Virus record (IMG/VR): IMGVR_UViG_3300010354_000094
Location: 1-60,714 of that record
Origin: a virus
Reading direction: 5' to 3' (one strand)
Length of the DNA: 60,714 bases
Shown here: positions 44,720-53,051 of the stretch, piece by piece
Layout: every line of letters begins with the position of its first letter
How positions within the stretch are numbered: position 1 is the stretch's first letter
Position numbers and translations under genes: made by a program
Notes under the pieces: model-generated
What the model was told of the DNA's origin: nothing
The model's database searches: none
Seen by the model: only the letters and a program-made list of their open reading frames with translations

Positions 44720-45702
44720 ACCATATACCTCGCATTTAATGGTTCTGCATAATTTTGCACGTTCTCACTGATTTTGACTAAATCATATTCTGAGCAAAAC
44801 TTCAAAAGGCGAATTCCAACTTGACTAACATTCTTAGCAGAGGAAATAGCCTCGTCGATTGTTCTATTAATCTCTAATTTAATGTTTTCTGGCTGGCAAG
44901 TAAGATCGCATAATAGTTTATTACGCTCATAACACTCTTTTACTCTATGCTCTTGACCGTCATGGTCGACCCAACGTTGTAGCATAAGATTGTTCCACGC
45001 CCATCCTTTGTTATTTCTATCTTCAAATGCATCTTGAAGACCAACTTTGTTCTTAGTTCCTTTGGTTCTAACACCTGGATATGCACTAAAAATGTTATCG
45101 GATGTATCACCTCTCATGCATTTCTCAAACAACAGCCATTCCGGATTAGGCGCAGACTTTACAGTTTTAGTTTTTGGATCTACTACAGCCTTTCCCTTTT
45201 CGTCAAAATACCCTTCGTGTGTAGTAGTGATACCAGACACACCGTTATACTGTCGAACATTCGGAGCAATTAGTTGAGCAAAGTCACCGTCTGTGGAAAT
45301 AATTACGTGATTATCGTTAGGATGTTTTGCAATCCAACCTGCAATGAGATCATCTGCTTCTAATTGAGAATTATGTAGTACGGTACAGTTAGTCTTAGCA
45401 TTGATAAAATCTTTGAACTGGTCAAATGTTTCCCAAAATAATTTATCTTCTTCCTGTTCTTTTGGACTCAGTGCCGCACGAGCTTCAGATCTGTTTCTTT
45501 TGTATGGAGCATAATGATCCTTACGCCAACTACGTCCCTCTAGTGCAAAGATAACGTGACTCCCGTTAAAATCTTTCCATGCCTTTTTAATAGAGTTTAA
45601 TGTAATGTGCATAGCCATGCCTACCTTTTCTTCGGCATTTCCTCTAATCACATGACGTGCTCTAAAAAATGTGTTAGCTGTATCTACTAAAATATAAGTC
45701 AT
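44716..45702 (-). CDS. rnh: RNase H / 5'-3' exonuclease (FEN family)
   Basis: 328 residues (T4 RNase H has 305). Acidic active-site motifs in order: ILVDTANTFFRARH (D7), an ADDLIAGW segment near 117-124, ISTDGDFAQL near 135-144, and the RGDTSDNIFSAYPGVRTKG helix-hairpin region near 200. It removes RNA primers and flaps from lagging-strand DNA. It shares 1 nt with the upstream gene. Its presence beside gp43 and gp45 completes part of a T4-type replisome. Confidence 0.9.
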   Translation of the reverse strand: MTYILVDTANTFFRARHVIRGNAEEKVGMAMHITLNSIKKAWKDFNGSHVIFALEGRSWRKDHYAPYKRNRSEARAALSPKEQEEDKLFWETFDQFKDFINAKTNCTVLHNSQLEADDLIAGWIAKHPNDNHVIISTDGDFAQLIAPNVRQYNGVSGITTTHEGYFDEKGKAVVDPKTKTVKSAPNPEWLLFEKCMRGDTSDNIFSAYPGVRTKGTKNKVGLQDAFEDRNNKGWAWNNLMLQRWVDHDGQEHRVKECYERNKLLCDLTCQPENIKLEINRTIDEAISSAKNVSQVGIRLLKFCSEYDLVKISENVQNYAEPLNARYMV

Positions 45703-46184
45703 TAACTTATCTCTGATTTTCCATTGCCAATATTATTAACATTGATATATCCAGAACCTCTTCTTTCCATATCAACACCTTGTTCTGCACCGATATTCCT
45801 ACAAAGATCTTGAAACCAAGCATCTACAATTTGTTCTTCAGACGAACCAGAATATCCTGCTAACTTTAATTGTACAACAAAATACTCATTCCAGTCAAGT
45901 TCAAAAAAACCGTTCCTAACATTATCCTTGTTAATTTTAGTATCCAACACAGCTACCCAAGGTTCTTGATTTTTTGTAGCTTCTTCTTTGGATAAAGGAG
46001 ATGCACTGACAGTATTCAGCTTTTCTAGTTTGGCTTCAACTTCTTTTTTAGCTTGCTCAGCTTCTTCAAATTTGGCTTCAACTTCTTTTTTAGCTTGCTC
46101 AGCTTCTTCAAATTTTCTTTGGGTTTCTGCAATGGCTTTTTCCATCTCGTCTATGCCAAAAATTTTCTTAATTAAATTCTTCAT
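45702..46184 (-). CDS. Coiled-coil protein with duplicated 14-residue unit
   Basis: 160 residues from ATG 46184, 1 nt after the queE stop; a longer frame would overlap queE. Residues about 15-55 form a charged coiled coil with FEEAEQAKKEVEAK twice in a row. The C-terminal half (EPWVAVLDTKINKDNVRNGF, ELDWNEYFVVQLKLAGYSGS) is a compact domain common near replication genes of T4-like marine phages. Function unknown; the coil suggests self-association. Confidence 0.55.
   Translation of the reverse strand: MKNLIKKIFGIDEMEKAIAETQRKFEEAEQAKKEVEAKFEEAEQAKKEVEAKLEKLNTVSASPLSKEEATKNQEPWVAVLDTKINKDNVRNGFFELDWNEYFVVQLKLAGYSGSSEEQIVDAWFQDLCRNIGAEQGVDMERRGSGYINVNNIGNGKSEIS
46030..46113 (-). repeat. Tandem 42-nt coding repeat
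   Basis: Two essentially identical 42-nt copies (starting 46030 and 46072) encode the duplicated 14-residue coil unit. Near identity at nucleotide level implies a recent duplication. Confidence 0.85.
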
Positions 46185-46185
46185 A

Positions 46186-47043
46186 TTAAGTACCCCATTC
46201 ATTTTTAAATAACGGAACCTGAAGCCTGTCACTGTATCTTAGCCCATGCTTCATACAGGCTAGTGCCACGTTTTTATTATTTAGGCTGTATACACTTTCT
46301 ACACCACCTACAGGCATGAGATATACTTCGCCCTCAAATCCTTCTTTACGGTATTCATCGATTGCTCTTAGTGCATCTTCGATGTCTTGTTCCGAAGCAA
46401 CAACAAATTTTAGATAAGTCCACCCAATATTTTGATAATCACAGACTACACTTGGCTTTATGGCATCTTCCCAAGGTTCACCGCTAACTGGAAGTTTAGC
46501 ACTAACACTAAAAGTAATTTCTCGATCAATAAATCCTTCGTGGCGCCATTTCCATTCTTCTAAATATTTTTTAAAGTCTTTAGTTAACCTCATCGAACCA
46601 TTTGTTTCGAACGTAATTTCTTTGAGTGTGTCCATCTTAGGATGATCTAGTAAATCGGGGTATGCCTTTTGCCAACCTAACAAAGGTTCTCCTCCGGTAA
46701 TAACTAAATGTTCTCTGGTCCACTTCTTGAATGGGAGGAGCTCAACGATTGCTTCCGCAACACTATCTGTTGTAAGTAACGGTGAAAGATCTTTGAACCT
46801 AGGATCCCAGCTAGCATAAGAATCGCAACCGGTATGAACAAGAGGTAAATCTCTATATTGTTTATACTGTTCAATATTAGTTGCAATAATGTTTCGTTCA
46901 TTTGATTTTTCTCCTCTAGGCATTCCGAAACCGTCGCAGGTAAAATTACATCCAAAGGTTCGTAAAAAGATAGAAGGGACGCCCATATAACGTCCTTCAC
47001 CTTGTACACTGTAAAACAGTTCGCTGACTTTTAATTTACTCAT
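46186..47043 (-). CDS. queE: 7-carboxy-7-deazaguanine synthase QueE (radical SAM)
   Basis: 285 residues. The N-terminus FYSVQGEGRYMGVPSIFLR is diagnostic for QueE, which converts 6-carboxytetrahydropterin to 7-carboxy-7-deazaguanine. The cluster cysteines appear as C32-x3-C36 (GCNFTC), then a 36-residue insertion, then C73 in GCDSYASW, which aligns with the usual CDTKxTW. Later motifs are VITGGEPLL (near 165) and ITFETNGSM. It overlaps the MazG-like gene by 8 nt. Together with folE, a queD-like gene and a dpdA-like gene it supplies a deazaguanine pathway. Confidence 0.9.
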   Translation of the reverse strand: MSKLKVSELFYSVQGEGRYMGVPSIFLRTFGCNFTCDGFGMPRGEKSNERNIIATNIEQYKQYRDLPLVHTGCDSYASWDPRFKDLSPLLTTDSVAEAIVELLPFKKWTREHLVITGGEPLLGWQKAYPDLLDHPKMDTLKEITFETNGSMRLTKDFKKYLEEWKWRHEGFIDREITFSVSAKLPVSGEPWEDAIKPSVVCDYQNIGWTYLKFVVASEQDIEDALRAIDEYRKEGFEGEVYLMPVGGVESVYSLNNKNVALACMKHGLRYSDRLQVPLFKNEWGT

Positions 47044-47308
47044 AAATTTTTGACCATATTTTAAGTTTATCTGCTTTGTGTTGCTGAGCTATTTCTAATT
47101 CTTCTTTAGAAAATATCCCATTGTCAACTAAAAGATTAATCATTAGCATAACATCACCTGCTTCTTGAGTCAAGTGTTGTCGTTGGGTTCCGCCATCTTT
47201 ATAACTGTTATCTAAACCAAATCGTCTAACCTTACTGGCGGATACTATCAATTCTCCACATTCTTCTTGTAGTATATCTAAAATTTCTTGTATTTTATTT
47301 TGATTCAT
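47036..47308 (-). CDS. MazG-like nucleotide pyrophosphohydrolase
   Basis: 90 residues with the MazG metal-binding pattern: QEECGEL (14-20) and [11 protein letters not shown] (48-58). Such enzymes hydrolyse (d)NTPs to monophosphates; marine phage MazG proteins favour deoxynucleotides. It lies between queE and GMP reductase with 4-8 nt overlaps, which suggests a role in purine pool control. Substrate not assignable. Confidence 0.7.
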   Translation of the reverse strand: MNQNKIQEILDILQEECGELIVSASKVRRFGLDNSYKDGGTQRQHLTQEAGDVMLMINLLVDNGIFSKEELEIAQQHKADKLKIWSKIYE

Positions 47309-48321
47309 TTTAAAAATAGATCGTTAATTTGTCTGTTTACACGCAAAAAGGTAGTGCATTTACTTAGGTGTTTAAGTTCTTGAGCTCCTACGTATGTACA
47401 AGTACTGCGAAGTCCGCCTAATAAATCTAACACAGTATGCTTTACAGGACCACGATAATCAATTTCAACAGTTCTTCCTTCACTGCTACGATATTCTGCA
47501 ATACCACCGTGATGTTTTTCCATAGCAGTATCGCTACTCATACCGTAAAATATAACTTTACCGTTTTCAATAATTCCACCGCCCTCATCATGGCCGGCAA
47601 ACATGCCACCTAACATTACAAAGTCGGCACCTGCACCAAAAGCCTTAGCCACGTCACCGGGACAAGTACAGCCACCGTCAGCAATAATATGGCCACCAAG
47701 ACCATGAGCAGCATCAGCACATTCAATGATCGCGGAGAGTTGCGGATAGCCCACTCCAGTCTGGATGCGAGTAGTACATACACTACCAGGACCAATACCA
47801 ACTTTGACAATATCGGCTCCACGTAATATTAACTCCTGTGTCATATCTGCTGTAACAACATTGCCGGCAATAATAGTTCTATCTGGCCAGCGATTTCTAA
47901 CCCGTTCGACAAAGTCACCAAAATGTTCACTGTATCCATTAGCTACATCTATACAGATAAACTGAGCACCGATACCTGTAATGATAGTATTTAGATTTCT
48001 AAAATCTTCATCGCTAGTACCTGTGCTAACGGCATAATTGTCACGGCAAACTCGAAAGTCTGCAAAATTGTCTATATCTTTATTATAGTTTTTAGTTAGG
48101 CAAGTAAACAGTCTTTGCTTATGTAATGCCATAGCCATATTAATTGTACCAACACCATCCATGTTAGCAGCCATAATAGGTACACCCTCGTACTCATATT
48201 TGCTATGTTTAAATTTAAAAAATCTTACAAGGTCAACTTCACGACGACTTGACAAAGTTGATCTTTTAGGTCTAATTAATACATCTTTAAAATCTAATTT
48301 AATTTCGTCTTCTATTCTCAT
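47305..48321 (-). CDS. guaC: GMP reductase
   Basis: 338 residues. [20 protein letters not shown] (8-27), [12 protein letters not shown] (48-59), [10 protein letters not shown] with catalytic C182, and [19 protein letters not shown] are much closer to GMP reductases (GuaC, about 345 residues) than to IMP dehydrogenases; the CBS insert of IMPDH is absent. It converts GMP to IMP using NADPH, moving guanine nucleotides toward adenine. A phage copy beside deazaguanine genes is unusual. The ATG abuts the stop of the phosphoribosyltransferase. Confidence 0.9.
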   Translation of the reverse strand: MRIEDEIKLDFKDVLIRPKRSTLSSRREVDLVRFFKFKHSKYEYEGVPIMAANMDGVGTINMAMALHKQRLFTCLTKNYNKDIDNFADFRVCRDNYAVSTGTSDEDFRNLNTIITGIGAQFICIDVANGYSEHFGDFVERVRNRWPDRTIIAGNVVTADMTQELILRGADIVKVGIGPGSVCTTRIQTGVGYPQLSAIIECADAAHGLGGHIIADGGCTCPGDVAKAFGAGADFVMLGGMFAGHDEGGGIIENGKVIFYGMSSDTAMEKHHGGIAEYRSSEGRTVEIDYRGPVKHTVLDLLGGLRSTCTYVGAQELKHLSKCTTFLRVNRQINDLFLK

Positions 48322-48906
48322 TTATTTCCACCATATTTCGTAAGGAAATTCGACCCATACATCTTGTTCTGCTTTGTTTATCTCCATACCAACATAGTCC
48401 ATTTTAACATTACATTGGCTAGCAAGATTATCTACAATTACTGCAAATCTTACATTGTTGTTCCACACCCATTTCCAGTCTGGATCGTTGGGTAAACAAC
48501 TACTAGGCCAGTCCTTCATAATCCAGTTAAATGTAGCGCCTGTGTCGTTGATATCATCGACGATTAGAATGTTTTTGTAAGGAGCAGATCTTTCTAATAA
48601 ATTACCTGCGGCTTCTAATACAGCACCAATGTCATTTTCATCTTCTACAAATGTTTCTTGTTTAGGATAACCTAATGCATCTTCGGCCATACCGCAATCA
48701 CTAACAAGTTCTCCTCCATCCCTAAGACTTACCATTAAGGTTTTCATAGGAATATTAAAGTAATGACTAATCATAACTGCGGGGAGTAATCCTCCCCTGT
48801 TAATACCGATAATATAATCCGGTTTCCACTCACTGATAGAAATTTTCCTACAAATTTCTGTAACTAGACCTCGAAATTGATCATAGTTAATTGTTTGCTT
48901 TTTCAT
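48322..48906 (-). CDS. Purine-type phosphoribosyltransferase
   Basis: 194 residues. Type I PRTase: the PRPP loop ILIVDDINDTGATF (113-126) and an N-terminal IIGINRGGLLPAVMIS (33-48) are clear. The pattern fits hypoxanthine/xanthine-guanine PRTases, which join a base to PRPP to give IMP, XMP or GMP. Adjacent to GMP reductase, it would close a purine salvage loop. It overlaps the upstream cupin-like gene by 4 nt. Exact base unknown; a modified base is conceivable. Confidence 0.75.
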   Translation of the reverse strand: MKKQTINYDQFRGLVTEICRKISISEWKPDYIIGINRGGLLPAVMISHYFNIPMKTLMVSLRDGGELVSDCGMAEDALGYPKQETFVEDENDIGAVLEAAGNLLERSAPYKNILIVDDINDTGATFNWIMKDWPSSCLPNDPDWKWVWNNNVRFAVIVDNLASQCNVKMDYVGMEINKAEQDVWVEFPYEIWWK

Positions 48907-49361
48907 TTTATAGCTTTCTCTGTTAGATATTGATCGCTTTTAATCCATTTGTTGTTAACTAAAAATCCCCATTCTCGTTTTTGAGGACCTGGCATAAACA
49001 ATGTCCATGCAGTTACATTAGGATCTAACTCTATGCGATGATAAGAAGTAGCACTACAAGTCCTAAAATGACCAGGCCCTCTCCAATGCCTAATCTCTCC
49101 GATTTTTCGTCCTGTTTTATCAAATTCCGGAATCCATTCATAGTAACCACCTTTTAAAATTAGTGTTGCATAAGGCCAGGGATGATCATGAACATCATCA
49201 GGGTCTGATTTTAAAAATTTATGTAGAAAAATATTAAACGGAAATTTCTTTCTATCTTTTAGAAATAAGTAGTATCTTTCTAGGTAAGGTTCTTCACTGC
49301 CCCTATCTAGTATTATACGTTTTCTATCTATTTTTTCTAACAATGATAAAAAGAAATTCAT
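48903..49361 (-). CDS. Cupin-like protein
   Basis: 152 residues. A beta-rich protein with DVHDHPWPYATLILKGGYYE (54-73) and a later SYHRIELDPNVTAWTLFMPG (105-124), matching the two histidine-bearing motifs of a small cupin barrel; the His residues could hold a metal. Cupins include oxygenases, isomerases and sugar-nucleotide epimerases, so no reaction is assigned. It sits in the nucleotide-metabolism operon. Confidence 0.6.
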   Translation of the reverse strand: MNFFLSLLEKIDRKRIILDRGSEEPYLERYYLFLKDRKKFPFNIFLHKFLKSDPDDVHDHPWPYATLILKGGYYEWIPEFDKTGRKIGEIRHWRGPGHFRTCSATSYHRIELDPNVTAWTLFMPGPQKREWGFLVNNKWIKSDQYLTEKAIK

Positions 49362-49363
49362 AA

Positions 49364-49777
49364 TTATTCTTTTCCTGTATATTCTTCACCGGTGTCTTCA
49401 TTGGTTAATTGTATAGGCCCGTAAATCCAATGTTCGGTTTCATCGTTGATCCAACCATCACCTTCCATGCCCTCGTACCAATCTTCATCCCAAAGAGCCT
49501 GAATACGTTCTTGTTCTTCCTCGTCCATATCATCCGGGAAAGTCCATTCGACCCAACACCCGTCGTTCATGTCTAGCATTTCCCAATCATAGTCAGTATT
49601 AAGTACATCATATCCGTCGGGATTATCCAGGTCAATATCTGGGCGTTCGTCACTCTCACACGACCATGTGCCCCAACGGAAGCCCTCATCTTTAATTACA
49701 GTTATGCCGTCTTTGGTCCAAAACTGACGTTCAACTGCGTTCTTTTTTGTTGCGTTACTTATTTTCCAAGTAGTCAT
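49364..49777 (-). CDS. Acidic, tryptophan-rich hypothetical protein
   Basis: 137 residues, not recognised by function. Very acidic and rich in Trp (KDEGFRWGTWSCES, 29-42; WVEWTFPDDMDEEEQERIQA, 75-94; LWDEDWYEGMEGDGW). A similar pattern is common in marine T4-like phages. Strong negative charge is compatible with DNA mimicry or with binding basic proteins; this is inference. Ribosome site TAGGAA precedes the ATG. Confidence 0.55.
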   Translation of the reverse strand: MTTWKISNATKKNAVERQFWTKDGITVIKDEGFRWGTWSCESDERPDIDLDNPDGYDVLNTDYDWEMLDMNDGCWVEWTFPDDMDEEEQERIQALWDEDWYEGMEGDGWINDETEHWIYGPIQLTNEDTGEEYTGKE

Positions 49778-49788
49778 TTAAGTTCCTA

Positions 49789-50097
49789 TTAATCAAAGTC
49801 TGCTGAAAATTCCTCTTCACCGTACCACATCGAAAATTCTTCTTTAAATTCTTCTTCTGTGTTTACAAAGTCTATTATAGCATTTTTAGTTTCTTCGTCT
49901 AAATTATCAAACTCTTCTCGGAAGTATTCTGCTTGTTCTTGAGAAGCCTGTTCTCTTATTTCTTCGGCGGCCTCCCAGTCTTCTTCGTTATCTGATTCCA
50001 TGAGCGTGTCTGCCTCAATCCAGGTGTCCCAGGCTCGGTGATGTGCGTTGTCATTAATACTAGAAATAATATCGTATGCTTCGCTAAGGGTAATCAT
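49789..50097 (-). CDS. Very acidic small hypothetical protein
   Basis: 102 residues, of which 34 are Asp or Glu and few are Lys or Arg. Predicted all-helical (SEAYDIISSI, EEDWEAAEEIREQASQEQAE, ETKNAIIDFV). Ribosome site AAGGAA precedes the ATG. Next to another acidic protein; both could mimic nucleic acid. Function unknown. Confidence 0.55.
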   Translation of the reverse strand: MITLSEAYDIISSINDNAHHRAWDTWIEADTLMESDNEEDWEAAEEIREQASQEQAEYFREEFDNLDEETKNAIIDFVNTEEEFKEEFSMWYGEEEFSADFD

Positions 50098-50106
50098 AGC
50101 ATTTCC

Positions 50107-50907
50107 TTATCTTGGTGCAAACTCTTGTTGCAATTTAATATTATCCATAAATTCTTTTTTAGTACCTGGATCCTCTTTAAACGCACCTTTTAATACCGTA
50201 GTCTGTGTAAGACTAGAGTGTGCCATTATGCCTCGATTCTCACAGCAACCATGTGTAGCTTGAATATAGACACCTAGGTCTTTGGCTCCTGTAGCCTTTT
50301 GGATTTCCCGAGCAATGTCATTAGCAAGTTCCTCCTGGAGAGTACCTCGTCTTGCACACCACTGGGCGATTCGGGTGTACTTTGATAATCCAATAAGTTT
50401 CTCAGCGGCAATAATGCCAATATAAGCAACACCACTAACGGGTTGGTGATGATGGCTACACATACTGCGAAGCTCACTGCGAACAACAAGCATACCTTCA
50501 TAACGGTCCTGCGTGTCGTTTGGAAATGCTGTTGCGTCCGGTGCTGGGTCATATCTTCCTGCCATTATTTCATTAAAATACATTTTAGCCAGCCTACGTG
50601 CTGTGCCTTTACTATTAGGATCGTTTTCACGATCAATCAGCAAACGATCGAGCACTAGTTCAAATGCTTCTGTTGCTTCGTCGATTAGTCTTTCTTTATC
50701 ACCTTCGTGTAAGTAATCACTGATATTGTCGCCCGCCCAGAAACGTTTTCCTTCGCGTCGCATTTTAAATCGAAGATGATCGCCTAGGTATGCTTCTTCG
50801 TATTCAAATTTATCATCGTCGACTACATTTGAACCGGCGACTAAGTTAACTGCCATTTCGTATCCAGGATGAAAAGGTGCATCTTCTACTAATTTTTTTG
50901 TATCCAT
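50107..50907 (-). CDS. folE: GTP cyclohydrolase I
   Basis: 266 residues (typical 190-225, with a longer N-terminus here). Zinc ligands C150 and H153 lie in MCSHHHQPVSG and C221 or C222 in ATHGCCENRG. Also seen are IGLSKYTRIAQW and LQEELANDIA. It opens GTP to dihydroneopterin triphosphate, the first step of both folate and 7-deazaguanine synthesis. With DHFR and Td also present it could serve folate, but the queE, queD-like and dpdA-like genes favour the deazaguanine branch. It shares 1 nt with the upstream dehydrogenase gene. Confidence 0.92.
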   Translation of the reverse strand: MDTKKLVEDAPFHPGYEMAVNLVAGSNVVDDDKFEYEEAYLGDHLRFKMRREGKRFWAGDNISDYLHEGDKERLIDEATEAFELVLDRLLIDRENDPNSKGTARRLAKMYFNEIMAGRYDPAPDATAFPNDTQDRYEGMLVVRSELRSMCSHHHQPVSGVAYIGIIAAEKLIGLSKYTRIAQWCARRGTLQEELANDIAREIQKATGAKDLGVYIQATHGCCENRGIMAHSSLTQTTVLKGAFKEDPGTKKEFMDNIKLQQEFAPR

Positions 50908-51707
50908 TATTTTAACCTTAAAAACAAATTCTTTTTAATAGCTGACTCTAATACTTCTAAGTTTATATTATATTCTTTTGCATGATTTACAAGAGCCTGT
51001 GTGTCTTTTGGAAAACACATTCCGCCAAAACCATATGTACCATCGCCGCCCGGAACTTGCATATGACTTGATCCAATTCGTGAGTCAAGTTTAACAGCAT
51101 TGGAAATATTTTTCCAATCGCATCCTAATGACCTAGATAGTTGTTCCATTTCATTCATAAAAACAACCTTTGTAGCTAGGAAAGAATTTATTATATATTT
51201 AGAAAGAGCCGCTTCTTCTATTGAACAATGTATTACTTCTTTTACAGATGTTTGAGTAATTTTTATAATGCGTTCTGCTTCTCTAATATATGCACTTACT
51301 TCTCCTCCTATGATTACAAATTTAGCATTTGTATAGTCTTGTTCTGCGTTAGCGGCAGTTAAAAACTCTGGAGAATGAACTAAATTTTTATATTTCTTTT
51401 GTAATTGTTTATAGACACCGGGAGGTGCTGTTACTTTACTAATGATAACCCCAGTATAGGAAATATTATTTAGGTTTTCTAAAACCGACTCTAAAATACT
51501 TGTGTCGCAGGAACCGTCATCTGTTGAAGGACTAGGTACGCAGACAAATATACCGTTACAATCTTTTAAATTTTCGTACGATAGATAAACTCCTTTAGGG
51601 GGGTCTAGAAGTTTTATGTCATAAAAAGGCAAGGCGTAATCCATACTATTTTTTATAGCATTTCCTACATATCCTAAACCAATAATTCCTATTTTGGTAT
51701 TATCCAT
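50907..51707 (-). CDS. Short UDP-glucose/GDP-mannose dehydrogenase-like protein
   Basis: 266 residues versus 390-450 for the family. The NAD-binding Rossmann motif GIIGLGYVGNAI is at 8-19, an ALSKYIINSFLATKVVFMNE helix near 170, and the catalytic Cys in GFGGMCFPKDTQAL near 235. The C-terminal UDP-binding domain is missing, as in other short phage versions. It would oxidise a sugar nucleotide to a uronic acid, or act with altered specificity. It directly follows a glycosyltransferase gene, suggesting a shared sugar pathway. Confidence 0.8.
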   Translation of the reverse strand: MDNTKIGIIGLGYVGNAIKNSMDYALPFYDIKLLDPPKGVYLSYENLKDCNGIFVCVPSPSTDDGSCDTSILESVLENLNNISYTGVIISKVTAPPGVYKQLQKKYKNLVHSPEFLTAANAEQDYTNAKFVIIGGEVSAYIREAERIIKITQTSVKEVIHCSIEEAALSKYIINSFLATKVVFMNEMEQLSRSLGCDWKNISNAVKLDSRIGSSHMQVPGGDGTYGFGGMCFPKDTQALVNHAKEYNINLEVLESAIKKNLFLRLK

Positions 51708-51708
51708 A

Positions 51709-52809
51709 TTATTGTATATTTTTTAAAATATTGTCAGCACTAAAAAAGTAACTGGTAAGATCATTGGCTTGTTTTTTTAGCTGAGGCAAGCGTTTTTCAT
51801 AGTGCGTCATGGTTACAATAATATGATGACAAAGTTGAGATCTATGAGCAATATAACTGTCCCAATTCTGTGTCCATTCGCTTGGATACTTAAATCCCTC
51901 ATAATACATTTCGGTATAGCTTAACCTATCGGGCACCATAGGAATAGCATCCACTAGTGCTCCTTCATAGCAACCTATACCTAAAGTTTCTTGAAGACTT
52001 GCGCTAAAAACAATTTTACTTTCACCTAAGAGGTTATGATATTCATTTTTTGTTAGTTGTTGATCTTGACAAACAACAAATTCATACTGAGGTAATTGCT
52101 CTTTGAGATCCCTAAAAATTTCAACTTGTTTTTCTGGAGCGATACGATGAGGGAAAAGAATAAGATCACGTTTGGGCATATTTTTATATGAAGTAAGAAT
52201 TCCGTCCATATACTCCATAGGCCAACCAGTGCGTACAACTTTACCTTCTGCTAGCCGGTCGTTGTAATCTTCTTCGTACCATGGATTTTCTGATTTGTAA
52301 CCGCCTTCGAGTAAGTTATCTGTTAGTAATCTAATATGAAAGTCTGTAGCAAAATAGTTATGATCGATAGCATAGAAGAAACTTTTCTCAGCATGTCTAA
52401 CCCACTTGGCTTTGCCAATTAATCGACCTAAGAAATCTTGAGGATCATAACTGCCAGCATGCCATAGTGCGTGAATCTTAACAGGAATGTTAAGAAGCTC
52501 GCTCATGTATTTTAAGTTTATGATGCCCGGATGCCAAGCGTCAGTAAAAAGAAAATGGTCGCCAGGCTGAATGCGTCCAGCGCAAAATAGTCGACCAATT
52601 TGTTCAACTTGACTAGACTTATAGATATTAGTCCCACCAAAGTTAAGAAAAGCGCCTGGAGTGGTAGCACTAGGAATATCTTCAGGACCAGAGATAACTT
52701 GAACTTGATGTCCTGCCCTTTTAAGAAGTTCGGGTACATGCTTCTTCCATTGGCTAGTATAACGTGTTTCTACTGATTCTAGATCAATTAGAAAAACATT
52801 TTTATGCAT
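51709..52809 (-). CDS. GT-B glycosyltransferase (family 4-like)
   Basis: 366 residues from ATG 52809 (MHKNVFLIDLESVE), chosen because AAGGA lies just upstream and a longer frame would overlap the next gene almost fully. The C-terminal lobe has FPHRIAPEKQ, then SASLQETLGIGCYEGALVDA followed by PMVPDRLSYTEMY, the nucleotide-sugar site of GT4-type enzymes. The N-terminal lobe contains DAWHPGIINLKYMSELLNIP. The acceptor is unknown: candidates are host surface glycans, virion proteins, or a modified base, since it sits among deazaguanine genes. Confidence 0.75.
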   Translation of the reverse strand: MHKNVFLIDLESVETRYTSQWKKHVPELLKRAGHQVQVISGPEDIPSATTPGAFLNFGGTNIYKSSQVEQIGRLFCAGRIQPGDHFLFTDAWHPGIINLKYMSELLNIPVKIHALWHAGSYDPQDFLGRLIGKAKWVRHAEKSFFYAIDHNYFATDFHIRLLTDNLLEGGYKSENPWYEEDYNDRLAEGKVVRTGWPMEYMDGILTSYKNMPKRDLILFPHRIAPEKQVEIFRDLKEQLPQYEFVVCQDQQLTKNEYHNLLGESKIVFSASLQETLGIGCYEGALVDAIPMVPDRLSYTEMYYEGFKYPSEWTQNWDSYIAHRSQLCHHIIVTMTHYEKRLPQLKKQANDLTSYFFSADNILKNIQ

Positions 52810-53026
52810 TATAATCCTTACGCTTGTAGTCCTTTTTGAATCGACGTTCTTTATAATCTCGGTCTTTTTGCCAGTACCGATACTCTTGAGACCTGTACAA
52901 ATCCTTAGGATCAAAGTTAATAAGATTGAATCTGCAATGATCCAACCATGCATCGAGATCATCAAAGATCTTAGTGACTTCGGGCTTCATACGAAGAGTC
53001 TTTTGAATATGAGCAGGAATTGCCAT
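52802..53026 (-). CDS. Small basic hypothetical protein
   Basis: 74 residues. HIQKTLRMKPEVTKIFDDLD followed by CRFNLINFDPKDLYRSQEYR, and a Lys/Arg/Tyr/Asp-rich tail (KDRDYKERRFKKDYKRKDY). Its style matches a small protein common in T4-like marine phages. The last 8 nt overlap the glycosyltransferase start. Function unknown; the tail suggests nucleic-acid binding. Confidence 0.55.
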   Translation of the reverse strand: MAIPAHIQKTLRMKPEVTKIFDDLDAWLDHCRFNLINFDPKDLYRSQEYRYWQKDRDYKERRFKKDYKRKDYNA

Positions 53027-53051
53027 TTACAAGTTACCTTTTGAAAGTTGA

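Noticed and set aside
47305-48321. IMP dehydrogenase
   Set aside because: No CBS insert, and the N-terminal and active-site segments follow GMP reductase.
52810-52965. N-terminal extension of the glycosyltransferase
   Set aside because: It overlaps another gene almost fully, lacks a ribosome site and looks like an out-of-frame translation; ATG 52809 has AAGGA upstream.
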